A stretch of DNA of 64,000 bases from Clostridium fessum (GCF_003024715.1 NZ_PYLO01000002.1:558001-622000), one strand, 5' to 3'; shown: positions 9,494 through 18,593, counted from the first letter of the stretch. Notes: generated by a model from the letters alone, not told the origin. Numbers and translations are program-made.

Positions 9494-10420
9494 TTACTCT
9501 TCCCAAAGTTTTTTCGGATACAGACCGCCGTCCTTCATCCCCTGAATCGCGTCTGTCACCATCTTCTTATCTTCCTTGTAGGTCACGCCGTACCAGCGGT
9601 CCACGCTCTTTAACACGGTCACCTCGGCTTTCCCCTCTTTCAGAAGTTCATCCACCACAAACGGGAGGAAATACTCACATTTGAGTGGATTTACCGACAG
9701 GTTTTTCTCCAAAAATGGAACAAAGCGCGCCTTTAACTCCTTTAAGATGCTGGAAGTAAAGCCCCAGAGGTTCATCGATACAAGCGTATCCTCCCCCAGC
9801 TGCTCCCAGGTTGCGCCGTCATCCTCGGTATATTCCGCCTGATCGCCGTGCTTCTCGATGCGCGTTCTCTCGTGGATATCCGCCAGATGTCCATCCGCAT
9901 CCACCGTACAGACGCCGCGCGCCACATGCCCGTTTTCCGTCAATGTGTTGTAGAGATGATAGGCAACCATCGCATACTGATATTTGTCATCATCACCGCA
10001 GGATGCCAGACGATCATAGATCGCCTTGAACGCCGATTTTCCATAGTAATCATCCGCGTTGATCACCGCAAACGGTCCGTCGATCACCTCGCTGCAGCAG
10101 AGAATCGCATGACCGGTTCCCCACGGTTTGACGCGTCCCTCCGGAACCTCAAACCCATCCGGAAGACGGTCATTTTCCTGATACACATACTCCACCTGCA
10201 CGTGCTTTTCCATGCGGTTTCCGATATGTTCCTTAAACTCTTTCTCAATCGATTTCTTGATAATAAATACGACCTTTTCGAATCCAGCCTCGACTGCGTC
10301 GAAGATCGAAAAATCGATGATCAGATCTCCTTCCCGATCGACCGGATCAATCTGCTTCAAGCCGCCGTACCGGCTGCCCATACCAGCCGCCATGATCACC
10401 AGAACTGGCTTCTGACTCAT
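9494..10420 (-). CDS. Sugar-phosphate nucleotidyltransferase family protein (paralogue 1)
   Basis: The 308-residue protein has the N-terminal nucleotide-binding signature of NDP-sugar pyrophosphorylases, VIMAAGMGSRYGGLKQIDPV, followed by KPWGTGHAILCC and the metal-binding NADDYYGK. These enzymes couple a sugar-1-phosphate to an NTP, but the sugar and nucleotide cannot be assigned. A close paralogue is at 54904-55824, sharing the FVINADDYYGK-like core, the domain order and the final GVTYKEDK/GVTYREDK block. ATG at 10420 is preceded by CGAGGA; an upstream in-frame start lacks a ribosome binding site. The symporter gene follows by about 30 bases. Confidence 0.85.
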   Translation of the reverse strand: MSQKPVLVIMAAGMGSRYGGLKQIDPVDREGDLIIDFSIFDAVEAGFEKVVFIIKKSIEKEFKEHIGNRMEKHVQVEYVYQENDRLPDGFEVPEGRVKPWGTGHAILCCSEVIDGPFAVINADDYYGKSAFKAIYDRLASCGDDDKYQYAMVAYHLYNTLTENGHVARGVCTVDADGHLADIHERTRIEKHGDQAEYTEDDGATWEQLGEDTLVSMNLWGFTSSILKELKARFVPFLEKNLSVNPLKCEYFLPFVVDELLKEGKAEVTVLKSVDRWYGVTYKEDKKMVTDAIQGMKDGGLYPKKLWEE

Positions 10421-10708
10421 GAAAATTGTCCTCGCTTTCTGTTTCTTATCCGCAATCCTGCCCGTTTTCATTCAAAGCAGAATTGCCTATTTCCTTTTAT
10501 TTTAAACTAATTCGGGCAGACTGTAAACAGTAAAACAAAAACCCGGCTGCCGTTTTATTCCATAGAGCGGATATTCTTTTTTTGTTTACATTTTTATAAA
10601 TGTATTTTTTACTGTTTCTACATCAGTTAATTGTATCTTTTAGTTCTGCGCATACTTGTATGATAGATTGTTTTCACAAATATTTGATGTATGCGGGAGG
10701 TGCTTTAA
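10421..10708. other. AT-rich divergent intergenic region
   Basis: 288 bases separate the divergently transcribed nucleotidyltransferase and XRE-regulator genes. The right half is strongly AT-rich (poly-T and TTTATAAA stretches). I see no gene. Promoters for both flanking genes are expected but no convincing -35/-10 pair could be fixed. Confidence 0.5.
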
Positions 10709-11071
10709 ATGATTGCTGCTGGTGACCGGCTCCGTGATTTACGGGAGGACAAAGGAAAAACGCAGGCGGAAATTTCCAGTCTGCTGGGTACAACTCAGCA
10801 AATCTATTCCCGCTATGAAACAAACCGGACGGATCTGCCTCTTCGGCATCTGATAAAGCTGGCGGATTATTACCAGGTCAGCGCCGATTATATTCTCGGT
10901 CGAACCTCCTACCCGAAGAATCCGCCCGAAATGGCGAAACCATTTCTTAAAAATGTCACCTATGGAGAGGTCAATGGGCGTATCTCATCCTTCCAGACTT
11001 CCACGAAAAAGCAGTTGATCGAATACATCAATTACCTGGTTTATCTGGAATCACGCCATAAGAAGGATTGA
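10709..11071 (+). CDS. XRE-family helix-turn-helix regulator
   Basis: The 120-residue protein has an N-terminal Cro/C1-type HTH at residues 4-62: DRLRDLREDKGKTQAEISSLL then GTTQQIYSRYETNRTDLP, ending SADYILGRTS. The C-terminal half carries no recognised domain and could be a dimerisation segment. ATG at 10709 follows GGGAGGTGCTTTAA. The gene stands alone, convergent with the YkpA-type gene, with a terminator between. Targets are unknown. Confidence 0.9.
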   Translation: MIAAGDRLRDLREDKGKTQAEISSLLGTTQQIYSRYETNRTDLPLRHLIKLADYYQVSADYILGRTSYPKNPPEMAKPFLKNVTYGEVNGRISSFQTSTKKQLIEYINYLVYLESRHKKD

Positions 11072-11110
11072 TCGCGCTAAAAACGGGACATTGACACCAT
11101 AGATGTGCAA

Positions 11111-11158
11111 AAGACAGCTCCAGGCATCGCTCACATGCAGCGTCTGGGGCTGTCTTTT
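11111..11158. terminator. Bidirectional terminator between XRE regulator and ykpA-like gene
   Basis: AAAAGACAGCTCCAG and CTGGGGCTGTCTTTT form an 11-bp stem with one wobble pair, flanked by A-run and T-run, between two convergent genes. Confidence 0.85.
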
Positions 11159-11198
11159 ATCTTTCAGACTTTTGTCTAAATCACTTTGATTCCAGCTC

Positions 11199-12836
11199 TT
11201 AGTCGTCCTCTTCCTCACTATCCGTAACAGTAAATACCTGACGTTTTCTCGCCATCTCATCGTTTGCCAGATACTCATCGTAAGTAGTAATCTTATCGAT
11301 CAGCTTGCCGTTTACGATTTCCATGATACGGTTTGCGGTCGTCTCAACGATCTGGTGGTCACGGGAGGAGAATAACAGCACGCCCGGGAACTTGATCATA
11401 CCGTTGTTCAGAGCGGTAATGGACTCCATATCCAGATGGTCGGTCGGCTCGTCCAGAATCAGGACATTGGAACCGGAGATCATCATCTTAGAAAGCATGC
11501 AGCGCACCTTCTCACCACCAGAAAGAACGCGGACCTTCTTCACGCCGTCCTCACCGGCAAACAGCATACGTCCTAAGAATCCGCGGACATAGGTCACATC
11601 CTTAACCGGAGAGTACTGGGTCAGCCAGTCTACGATCGTGTCGTCGTTATCGAACTCTTTCGAATTGTCCTTCGGGAAATATGCCTGACTGGTGGTCAGA
11701 CCCCATTTATAGGATCCCTCATCCGGCTCCATCTCGCCGGAAATAATCTTGAAGAGAACGGTCTTTGCCTGCTCGTTCGGTCCTACAAATGCTACCTTGT
11801 CCTCGCGTCCGAGAATGAAGGAAATATTATCAAGAACCTTCACACCATCGATAGTCTTAGACAGGTTCTCTACGCTTAATACCTCATTACCAATCTCACG
11901 TTCCGGACGGAAGTCGATATACGGGTACTTACGGCTGGACGGTTTGATCTCATCTAACTCAATCTTCTCCAGAGCACGTTTTCTGGAGGTTGCCTGCTTA
12001 GACTTGGAAGCATTGGCAGAAAATCGCTGGATGAACTCCTGCAGCTCCTTGATCTTCTCTTCCTTCTTCTTGTTGGCTTCCTTCATCTGCTTGATCATCA
12101 GCTGGCTGGACTCGTACCAGAAATCGTAGTTTCCGGCATAGAGCTGAATCTTGCCATAGTCGATATCTGCGATCTGGGTGCAGACTTTATTTAAGAAGTA
12201 ACGGTCATGGGATACCACGATAACCGTATTCTCAAAGTTGATCAAGAACTCCTCGAGCCATGCGATCGCATCGAGATCCAAGTGGTTTGTCGGCTCGTCG
12301 AGAAGCAGGATGTCCGGGTTTCCGAACAGTGCCTGTGCCAGAAGAACTTTGACCTTCTGGGCACCGGTCAGATCTGCCATCTGTTTGTAGTGGAGATCCG
12401 TCTCGATTCCCAGACCATTTAAAAGGTTCGCCGCGTCGGACTCTGCCTCCCAGCCGTTCATCGTGGCGAACTCGCCCTCCAGCTCGGCAGCCTTGACGCC
12501 GTCCTCCTCGGAGAAGTCTTCCTTCATGTAGATAGCTTCCTTCTCTTTCATGATCTCGTAGAGTCTCGCATTTCCCATAATAACGGTATCAAGTACCGGA
12601 TATGCGTCATATTTAAAGTGATCCTGCTGTAAGAATGAAAGTCTCTGTCCCGGTGTGATGATAACCTCACCATTGGTCGGTTCCAGCTGTCCGGACAGGA
12701 TTCGTAAAAAGGTAGACTTCCCGGCACCGTTGGCACCGATGAGTCCGTAGCAGTTTCCCTCGATAAATTTAATGCTTACGTCCTCAAATAACGCCTTCTT
12801 TCCTACTCGCAGTGTTACATTGCTTGTACTAATCAT
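11199..12836 (-). CDS. ykpA: ABC-F ATPase, YkpA/YbiT type
   Basis: This 545-residue ABC-F protein has a canonical first Walker A (GANGAGKST) but a non-canonical signature LTGAQKVKV. The second cassette is more divergent: Walker A is GPNEQAKTV, and the switch His region reads SSRDHQIV rather than SHDRYFL. The Walker B motifs [12 protein letters not shown] and VLILDEPTDHLD are intact. This pattern matches the YkpA/YbiT subgroup of Firmicutes, so it looks like a subfamily trait rather than decay. The tail is acidic (SEEEDD). ATG at 12836 follows AAAGGAAATTGCC. ABC-F members act on the ribosome; the specific role is unknown. Confidence 0.9.
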   Translation of the reverse strand: MISTSNVTLRVGKKALFEDVSIKFIEGNCYGLIGANGAGKSTFLRILSGQLEPTNGEVIITPGQRLSFLQQDHFKYDAYPVLDTVIMGNARLYEIMKEKEAIYMKEDFSEEDGVKAAELEGEFATMNGWEAESDAANLLNGLGIETDLHYKQMADLTGAQKVKVLLAQALFGNPDILLLDEPTNHLDLDAIAWLEEFLINFENTVIVVSHDRYFLNKVCTQIADIDYGKIQLYAGNYDFWYESSQLMIKQMKEANKKKEEKIKELQEFIQRFSANASKSKQATSRKRALEKIELDEIKPSSRKYPYIDFRPEREIGNEVLSVENLSKTIDGVKVLDNISFILGREDKVAFVGPNEQAKTVLFKIISGEMEPDEGSYKWGLTTSQAYFPKDNSKEFDNDDTIVDWLTQYSPVKDVTYVRGFLGRMLFAGEDGVKKVRVLSGGEKVRCMLSKMMISGSNVLILDEPTDHLDMESITALNNGMIKFPGVLLFSSRDHQIVETTANRIMEIVNGKLIDKITTYDEYLANDEMARKRQVFTVTDSEEEDD

Positions 12837-12915
12837 GGCAATTTCCTTTCATACTGTTCAAATCGTTCATACTCCCCAGGTGCATCTTTGCCCCGGGCGG
12901 GTGCAATCCATGTAT

Positions 12916-12943
12916 ATTTTACAGGTTTTTCCCGAATTTGCAA
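12916..12943 (-). promoter_or_regulatory. Promoter of the ykpA-like gene
   Basis: On the minus strand TTGCAA (12938-12943) and TAAAAT (12916-12921) are separated by 16 bases, about 80 bases upstream of the start codon. Confidence 0.5.
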
Positions 12944-12978
12944 GCATTTTACGGGTTTTTATTCCCATCCGCCAAAAA

Positions 12979-14478
12979 CTAAAATCTTCCGAACGTATCC
13001 ACCAGCCAGGACAAATAATCTGCCCGCTCATCCGTAAACTGCCCCGGAAGCAGACGCCAGCGCCAGTTTTCCCCGAGAGTTCCCGGCGTATTCATGCGCG
13101 CCCAGTTATCGAGCTTCAACACATCCTGCATCTGGAAAATGGCAACGCTCGCGACTGAACCGTATGCCGCGCGGAACACGCGGTCTACCACCTCACTCTG
13201 GTGTGCTGCACCGAGGTAATCGGCAATGTACTGAAGCTCCCACCACTGACGTTTTTCCGGTTTGAAATACCCCGCCAGCGTCTCATTGTCGTGCGTTCCA
13301 CCGTAGACTACGGAGTTCGGGTCATAGCAGTGCGGCAGATGCTCGTTGAAACGGTCGCCACTGAACGCAAACTCAATGATCTTCATGCCCGGATAGCCCG
13401 TCTCTGCCAGCAGATCCTTGACCTCCTGACAGAAGACACCAAGATCCTCCGCGATGATCTTCGTCTCGCCTGCCGCCTCGTCAAGTGCGTCGGTCAGCTT
13501 TTTGCCCGGACCTTTCTCCCACTCGCCGTCTTTCGCAGTCACAGCGCCATACGGGATTGCATAATACTGCACCACGCCGATGAAATGGTCGATCCGCACC
13601 GCATCGTAGAGCTTCGCGGACGCTTTCATCCGGCTTCGCCACCAGGCGAAATCGGTTTGTTCCATTTTCTCCCAGTCGTAAAGCGGGTTGCCCCAGAGCT
13701 GTCCATCCTCTGAAAATGCATCCGGCGGCACACCCGATACCTTGAGCGGCGTCAGATTTTCCTCGTCGAGCTGGAACAGCTCCGGGTGGCTCCAGACATC
13801 CGCGCTGTCGAGCGCCACGTAAATCGGAATATCGCCGACGATCTGAAGTTCTTTTTCTTTTGCATACTGTTTTAATTTTTTCCACTGTTCAAAAAACTTA
13901 AACTGTAAGAACTTCCAGTAATTTATTTCTTCTGCCAGCTCTTCGCGGCATGCCGAAAGCGCCTCCGGACGGCGGAACCGGATGTCCTCGTCCCAGTCCA
14001 TCCAGCCTTTTCCTTCATATTTACCCTTGACTGCCATATAGAGCGCATAGTCGTCCAGCCATTCTTCATTTTCTTCCAGAAATGCCTGATATTCCTCACT
14101 TTCCTTATGGCTGCTCCGCTCATACGCCTTGCGCAGAAGCGGAAAACGGTAATAATACAGCGCGTCATATTTGACCTGATCCTGCTTGTCGCACCACCAG
14201 CAGGCGTCTATCTCATCCTGGGTCAGAAGTTTCTCGTCTTTCAGCGTATCCAGATCAATAAAATACGGATTTCCCGCAAATGCAGAGTAGGACTGGTACG
14301 GGCTGTCCCCGTAGCAGGTCGGTCCCATCGGAAGCACCTGCCAGTACGTCTGGCGTCCGCGTTTTAACTGATCAATAAACTCATACGCCGCCCGTCCGAA
14401 CGTACCGATTCCATACGGCGACGGCAGGCTGAAAATCGGCATCAGTACGCCTGCGCCGCGTTTTAACATTGTCTTCAT
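12979..14478 (-). CDS. malQ: 4-alpha-glucanotransferase (amylomaltase)
   Basis: The 499-residue GH77 enzyme transfers maltodextrin segments between glucans in starch/glycogen metabolism. The opening GAGVLMPIFSLPSPYGIGTF and YWQVLPMGPT are family hallmarks. The catalytic residues are present: nucleophile Asp in VRIDHFIGV, acid/base Glu in KIIAEDLGVF, stabilising Asp in YGGTHDNETLAGY. The length is standard for the short bacterial form. ATG at 14478 follows AGGAGGAAACG. It lies 14 bases after pyrC, an unusual partner, so co-transcription may be incidental. Confidence 0.96.
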   Translation of the reverse strand: MKTMLKRGAGVLMPIFSLPSPYGIGTFGRAAYEFIDQLKRGRQTYWQVLPMGPTCYGDSPYQSYSAFAGNPYFIDLDTLKDEKLLTQDEIDACWWCDKQDQVKYDALYYYRFPLLRKAYERSSHKESEEYQAFLEENEEWLDDYALYMAVKGKYEGKGWMDWDEDIRFRRPEALSACREELAEEINYWKFLQFKFFEQWKKLKQYAKEKELQIVGDIPIYVALDSADVWSHPELFQLDEENLTPLKVSGVPPDAFSEDGQLWGNPLYDWEKMEQTDFAWWRSRMKASAKLYDAVRIDHFIGVVQYYAIPYGAVTAKDGEWEKGPGKKLTDALDEAAGETKIIAEDLGVFCQEVKDLLAETGYPGMKIIEFAFSGDRFNEHLPHCYDPNSVVYGGTHDNETLAGYFKPEKRQWWELQYIADYLGAAHQSEVVDRVFRAAYGSVASVAIFQMQDVLKLDNWARMNTPGTLGENWRWRLLPGQFTDERADYLSWLVDTFGRF

Positions 14479-14492
14479 CGCTTCGTTTCCTC

Positions 14493-15803
14493 CTATTCTG
14501 CCCGATATACTGTCTCACCGCTGCAGATGGTATAGTGAACCTTTCCATAGAGCTTCACTCCCACAAACGGGGAGTTAGACGCCTTGGAATGGAATTTTTC
14601 TACGGTATATGGTGTCTGGTCGTCAAAAAGAACCAGATCCGCCGCGCCGCCCTCGCGGATGCGTCCCGCCTCCTTCATCCGGTACAGCTTCGCCGGATTC
14701 AGGCACATTTTCTCAAACAGAGTCAGATAATCAATGTGACCAGCTTTTACCAGCCTGGTAACCGCCAATGGCAGGGAGGTTTCCAGCCCGATGATGCCGC
14801 TCGGTGCCTCGGTCAGCGGTTTTTCCTTCTCCTCGGCGCTGTGCGGTGCATGATCCGTCGCAATCATATCAATCGTGCCGTCCTTGATTGCTTCAATCAA
14901 CGCCTCGCGATCCGCAGCACTCCGCAGCGGCGGATTCATTTTCGCCAGTGTTCCGTACTCCAGAACCGCCGTCTCGTCCAGTGTAAAATGATGCGGTGTC
15001 ACCTCCGCCCAGACATGCGCGCCCAGCTTTTTCGCCAGCCCGACCATCTGCACCGCATTACGGGAACTGATGTGCTGGATATCCACATCTGCGCCCGTGT
15101 GAAGCGCGATCATGCAGTCGCGCGCCACCATCGAATCCTCCGCCAGCGCCGGGGAACCACCGATTCCCAGCTGCTCGGACACCGGACCGCGGTTGATGCC
15201 GTTGTTGAAAATAAATGCCGGATCCTCCTCATGGAAGCTGAGCGGCACATTGAGACGTTTCGCCGTCTCCATCGCCTCTTTGACCAATTTTTCGCTCATC
15301 AGCGGGATTCCGTCATCCGTAAATCCGATCGCACCCGCCTCTTTGAGGGACTCCATATCGGTCAGTTCTTTTCCTTGAAATCCCTTCGAGACTGCCGCGC
15401 AGGTTTCCACGTGGATTCCCGTTTTCGCACCCTTTTCCAGAATATACCGGACAATCTCCGGCGTATCGGCAACCGGTTTCGTGTTTGCCATACAGACCAC
15501 CGTCGTAAAGCCGCCCGCCTTCGCAGCCGCCGCGCCCGTCTCGATGTCCTCCTTGTAGGTCAGACCCGGATCGCGGAAATGCACGTGGACGTCCACCAGT
15601 CCCGGCGCGACGATCAGCCCTTCTGCATCCAGCACCTCGGCATCCGCCGGGATGAACGGTGCGTCAGATGCCTCATCTGATTCTGATTTTGTATCTTTTT
15701 TCACGATTTTCTGGATTTTTCCATTTTCAATCCACAAATCTGCCCTTCCGTCGAATCTGCTCTCCGGATCGATGACTCTTCCGTTTTTAATTATTTTTAC
15801 CAT
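14493..15803 (-). CDS. pyrC: Dihydroorotase
   Basis: The 436-residue type I dihydroorotase interconverts carbamoyl-aspartate and dihydroorotate in pyrimidine synthesis. Zinc-site motifs are DVHVHFRDPG, SFHEEDP, DIQHISSR and ATDHAPH. The start VKIIKNGRVIDPES and end KVHYTICSGETVYR are typical of the class. ATG at 15803 follows AAAGGGGTTAGA. The downstream gene on the same strand is malQ; the other pyr genes are not here. Confidence 0.95.
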   Translation of the reverse strand: MVKIIKNGRVIDPESRFDGRADLWIENGKIQKIVKKDTKSESDEASDAPFIPADAEVLDAEGLIVAPGLVDVHVHFRDPGLTYKEDIETGAAAAKAGGFTTVVCMANTKPVADTPEIVRYILEKGAKTGIHVETCAAVSKGFQGKELTDMESLKEAGAIGFTDDGIPLMSEKLVKEAMETAKRLNVPLSFHEEDPAFIFNNGINRGPVSEQLGIGGSPALAEDSMVARDCMIALHTGADVDIQHISSRNAVQMVGLAKKLGAHVWAEVTPHHFTLDETAVLEYGTLAKMNPPLRSAADREALIEAIKDGTIDMIATDHAPHSAEEKEKPLTEAPSGIIGLETSLPLAVTRLVKAGHIDYLTLFEKMCLNPAKLYRMKEAGRIREGGAADLVLFDDQTPYTVEKFHSKASNSPFVGVKLYGKVHYTICSGETVYRAE

Positions 15804-15834
15804 TCTAACCCCTTTTTAACTCATATGTTAAAAC

Positions 15835-15870
15835 GTAACTGTTCAGTACCTTCACAATCACGTCAAAACA
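15835..15870 (+). repeat. HP133 end fragment (subtype 2)
   Basis: The sequence GTAACTGTTCAGTACCTTCA plus the following CA-TCACG-CAAAA matches the left end of the full element at 26908-27040, then diverges. It lies in the short gap between pyrC and the VOC gene. Confidence 0.65.
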
Positions 15871-15892
15871 TTTTTTCAGACAAACTCAGCCC

Positions 15893-16270
15893 TTAACTCC
15901 TCTTCGCCGGCACGATCTCCAGCCAGTATCCATCCGGATCGTTAATGAAATAAATACCCATCGCCGGATTTTCAAAACAGATGCATCCCATTTCCTTATG
16001 TTTGGCATGTGCCGCCTCCATGTCTTCCGTCTCAAATGCCAGATGGAACTCATTGTCGCCCAGGTTGTAGGAGTCCTTCTCCCAGTCGCGCAGCCAGGTC
16101 AGCTCCAGCTGGTAGCTGGTCGTGGCGTCGCCCAGATAAACAAGGATAAAGCTTCCGTCTGCCGCCTCCTTGCGGCGTACCTCCTTAAGTCCCAGTGCTT
16201 CCTCATAAAATTTCAGTGACTTGTCCAGATCGATGACATTGAAATTGTTGTGTGCAAATGTAAATTTCAT
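15893..16270 (-). CDS. VOC-fold (glyoxalase I-like) protein
   Basis: The 125-residue protein carries two beta-alpha-beta-beta-beta modules of the vicinal-oxygen-chelate superfamily. It opens with FTFAHNNFNVIDLDKSLKFY and ends with FINDPDGYWLEIVP, the His and Glu positions of the metal site in lactoylglutathione lyase. It could detoxify methylglyoxal, but the family is broad. Its start overlaps the stop of the MBL-fold gene by four bases, so the two are co-translated. Confidence 0.85.
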   Translation of the reverse strand: MKFTFAHNNFNVIDLDKSLKFYEEALGLKEVRRKEAADGSFILVYLGDATTSYQLELTWLRDWEKDSYNLGDNEFHLAFETEDMEAAHAKHKEMGCICFENPAMGIYFINDPDGYWLEIVPAKRS

Positions 16271-16983
16271 CGAATAAACTCCTCTCCTTCCTTGTGAATC
16301 TCTACAATCCGATCCCGCCAGCCTTCACTGGATGGATGTTCGATTAATTTTGGTATAATCGTATAATCTTCCCAGAAATGCATCGGGAAAATCCATTTTG
16401 CGTCCGCCTGCTCCATAAAACCGGCAGCGCCCAGATAAAACCACTGCTCCTGCCTCGGATCGACCGGGATAAATGCCAGATCCGCCGTGCGCCCGGAAAG
16501 CTTTTTCATCTCCTGTTTATAAGAAGCCGCCATATTCCGGTTCCATGCCATATCTTCGCCTTCCCACCACCAGTTATTTAAGTCACCGGCGTGATAAATC
16601 TCCTTTCCTTCGCAGGAGAGCCAGAAGGCGACGCCTTCGTCGGTGGAATGGAACGTCTCGACGATAAGGCTTTCTTCAGAAATATTCAGGCAAAATCTTT
16701 CTCCTGCCTTTACCAGCCGTATCCTGTCTTTATATCGTTTACGATATTCCTCTGGTATCTTTTTCCCAATCTCTTTTGAGAGAATATAAAAAACATTTTC
16801 CCGTTTCTCTCCCAGCTGAAAGATTACCGGAGCATAATGATCGGCATGGAAATGGCTCGCAAAGATAAAGAGGGGCTTCCCTGCCGGGAACTCCGGGAGA
16901 GTTCCCTTAAAATAATCAAACAGAATCACGGCATTTTCAAGCTCAACTGAAAACGAGCTGTGATGAATATATGTGATTTTCAA
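16267..16983 (-). CDS. MBL-fold metal-dependent hydrolase
   Basis: The 238-residue protein is metallo-beta-lactamase fold. The HxHxDH motif is seen as ASHFHADHYA; later ligands are in YHAGDLNNWWWEGED and PMHFWEDY. This resembles the UlaG/L-ascorbate-lactonase-like branch of predicted hydrolases; substrate unknown. I choose a TTG start at 16983, ten bases after GAAGGGA, because the homologous N-terminus (KITYIHHSSFSVEL) begins there and the frame upstream runs through a repeat element. Overlaps the VOC gene by four bases. Confidence 0.8.
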   Translation of the reverse strand: MKITYIHHSSFSVELENAVILFDYFKGTLPEFPAGKPLFIFASHFHADHYAPVIFQLGEKRENVFYILSKEIGKKIPEEYRKRYKDRIRLVKAGERFCLNISEESLIVETFHSTDEGVAFWLSCEGKEIYHAGDLNNWWWEGEDMAWNRNMAASYKQEMKKLSGRTADLAFIPVDPRQEQWFYLGAAGFMEQADAKWIFPMHFWEDYTIIPKLIEHPSSEGWRDRIVEIHKEGEEFIR

Positions 16984-17012
16984 ACGAATTAATTCCCTTC
17001 TATAATGAAAAA

Positions 17013-17147
17013 GAATGTGCCTTGGCACATTCTCGCGCCGAGCGCGGTCGCTTGCGACATGTTTCTGCTTCGCGCGAGTGCGCATCATTGGCACGTTAGT
17101 GCCTTTTTGTGTAATAAGAAATTTCAAGGAATTTCCTATTACACGAA
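17013..17147 (+). repeat. GC-rich hairpin repeat (family 2), copy a
   Basis: It begins with the palindrome GAATGTGCC-TT-GGCACATTC, continues through GAGCGCGGTCGCTTGCGAC and CTTCGCGCGAGTGCGCA, and ends in a separate hairpin with arms TGTGTAATAAGAAATT and AATTTCCTATTACACG. The middle part is repeated nearly exactly at 18148-18230 and 45358-45430. It lies between the thioesterase and MBL-fold genes. Confidence 0.85.
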
Positions 17148-17221
17148 ACAACAGCCAGCCAAAAGTATCCCGCATACGATACTCGCAGCGCTTTCAGCCG
17201 GCTGTGCTCTCTTCGCAACCT

Positions 17222-17611
17222 TTAGTTTTCTTTCTTGCTCTGTGCTTTTGCTAAGAATTTCTCATTTTTGATGATGAAACGCTCATGTGTGCCGCCGCCG
17301 ATGGAACCTTTCGCGTCAAATGCCTCTACCTTAAATACGAGACGTCTGCCGTCTACTTCTACCAGCTCACTCTCACACCAAACCTGCATGCCGACCGGGG
17401 TCGCTGCATTATGGGCAATTTCCAGCTTTGTACCAACGGTTCCCTCACCGTCGTTTAAGTACGGAGCCACGCTCATCCACGCGGTTTTCTCCATCAGTGC
17501 AACCATCGCCGGAGTTGCAAACACCGGTAACAGACCGCTTCCCACTGCTGCTGCGGAATTTTCATCCGTAACCATAACTTCCTGTCTTCCCTTGATACCA
17601 GCTTCTAACAT
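17222..17611 (-). CDS. Hotdog-fold thioesterase (FlK-like)
   Basis: The 129-residue protein resembles the fluoroacetyl-CoA-thioesterase-like hotdog family. Seen are VFATPAMVALMEKTAW (central hotdog helix with Thr and Glu), the strand TVGTKLEIAHNAATPVGM, and a C-terminal strand GGGTHERFII with the conserved His. Probably hydrolyses a short acyl-CoA, but the substrate is not deducible. ATG at 17611 follows GAGAGG; an upstream in-frame ATG is weaker. Confidence 0.8.
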   Translation of the reverse strand: MLEAGIKGRQEVMVTDENSAAAVGSGLLPVFATPAMVALMEKTAWMSVAPYLNDGEGTVGTKLEIAHNAATPVGMQVWCESELVEVDGRRLVFKVEAFDAKGSIGGGTHERFIIKNEKFLAKAQSKKEN

Positions 17612-17731
17612 ATTGTCTGCCTCTCTTTCTTTTTTGCGCCAAAATCTGCGCTGTATCAAATTTTTGTAACCGTCCCGTGCTTCCACAGCCGCCATCACTC
17701 TTTTAGCGGTATCCGTCTGTATTTCCCCGCC

Positions 17732-18130
17732 TTACAGCGGTTTGCCGCACTTTGGACAGTACGAAAAATCCTCATCCGTCTCAAATCCACAGGACGGACA
17801 GACCTTATGACGGTGTGATGCATCACTTCCCGTCCACGGATTTCCATTTCCATCCTGCCGAAGTGTCAGATCGCTTTCCGTGATCTCGACCTCCTCGCCC
17901 CGAAGCAGCCTCTTTCCTACCTCCGGATCCAGCTCATAGACCGCACCGCAGCACGACATTTCTACGAAAAAGCGCCGGTTCCATTTAAAAATCGGGATAA
18001 AAAAGAAACTAAAATACATATAGGTCATGTACACCTGATACCGCCCATAAGCGCCGCAGCGCCCGCAGATCACTGTTTTCAGGTACTCCAGCGGCTTCAC
18101 GCCGGAACTGATGCCACCGATAAAAAACAT
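17732..18130 (-). CDS. Zinc-ribbon protein of unknown function
   Basis: The 132-residue protein has paired cysteines near the N-terminus (CGRCGAYG), a hydrophobic stretch (YMTYMYFSFFFIPIFKW) that may be a membrane hairpin, a central CC pair, and a C-terminal zinc ribbon CPSCG-x10-CPKCGKPL. This fits the DUF/zinc-ribbon small membrane-associated proteins common in clostridia. ATG at 18130 follows GGAGGGGAG; the longer frame upstream is repeat DNA. Function unknown. Confidence 0.7.
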   Translation of the reverse strand: MFFIGGISSGVKPLEYLKTVICGRCGAYGRYQVYMTYMYFSFFFIPIFKWNRRFFVEMSCCGAVYELDPEVGKRLLRGEEVEITESDLTLRQDGNGNPWTGSDASHRHKVCPSCGFETDEDFSYCPKCGKPL

Positions 18131-18147
18131 CCGTCTCCCCTCCTGCC

Positions 18148-18235
18148 ATAGAACAAAGCATGTGCTCTGGCACATTCTCGCGCCGAGCGCGGTCGCTTGC
18201 GACATGATTCCTCTTCGCGCGAGTGCGCACATATA
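18148..18235 (+). repeat. GC-rich hairpin repeat (family 2), copy b
   Basis: Nearly identical to 17013-17095 from TGGCACATTCTCGCGCCGAG through CGCGCGAGTGCGCA. The first arm has changed (ATGTGCTC), and no second hairpin follows. Confidence 0.8.
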
Positions 18236-18297
18236 TACATCATACCTAAGTAGCGCGTCTTTCGCAAGATTTTTTTACGCTCTGATGCAATTCCTTT

Positions 18298-18430
18298 GTT
18301 ACTGTTCACAGGTAGGCACTTTTGGAACCGAAAGTGCCGTAAGAAAACGTGGTGGCAGCAGGAATTTGCCGTATTTAAATGCGAAGCCACGGCAAATTCC
18401 GTTACTGGGCACGTATGCGTGAACAGTAAC
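18298..18430 (-). repeat. HP133 element (subtype 1), full copy
   Basis: 133 bp bounded by terminal inverted repeats GTTACTGTTCAC and its complement-like partner GTGAACAGTAAC. Internal hairpins are GGCACTTTTGG/CCGAAAGTGCC and GGAATTTGCCGT/ACGGCAAATTCC, separated by a linker. The same sequence occurs at 27704, 50974 and 55973. It lies between the divergent zinc-ribbon and glycosylase genes. Confidence 0.9.
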
Positions 18431-18456
18431 ATTCCTTTCTGATAAAAGGTAACCGT

Positions 18457-18485
18457 TTGCAGTCAAAGGTCTTCTATGCTATGAT
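18457..18485 (+). promoter_or_regulatory. Promoter of the OGG-type glycosylase gene
   Basis: TTGCAG (18457-18462) and TATGAT (18480-18485) are separated by 17 bases. Transcription would start about 100 bases before the start codon, just after the HP133 element. Confidence 0.6.
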
Positions 18486-18593
18486 ACGTCTCATAAGAAT
18501 TACATGATTTGATACTTTATGATTCAAGGTTTTATAACTTGATATTCCATTGATATAAGCAAAAAATATTTAAAAAAAAGAGGATGCCCTGCC

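Noticed and set aside
11199-12836. Decaying ABC-F gene because of degenerate second Walker A
   Set aside because: The altered motifs match those I know from the YkpA/YbiT subgroup and the frame is intact, so this is a subfamily feature.
14469-15680. 403-codon open frame on the plus strand
   Set aside because: Antisense shadow of pyrC, with no domain and no ribosome binding site of note.
16984-17175. N-terminal extension of the MBL-fold protein
   Set aside because: The extra residues are the translation of the family 2 repeat; similar residues occur before the zinc-ribbon gene and after pflA, showing they are repeat DNA, not protein.
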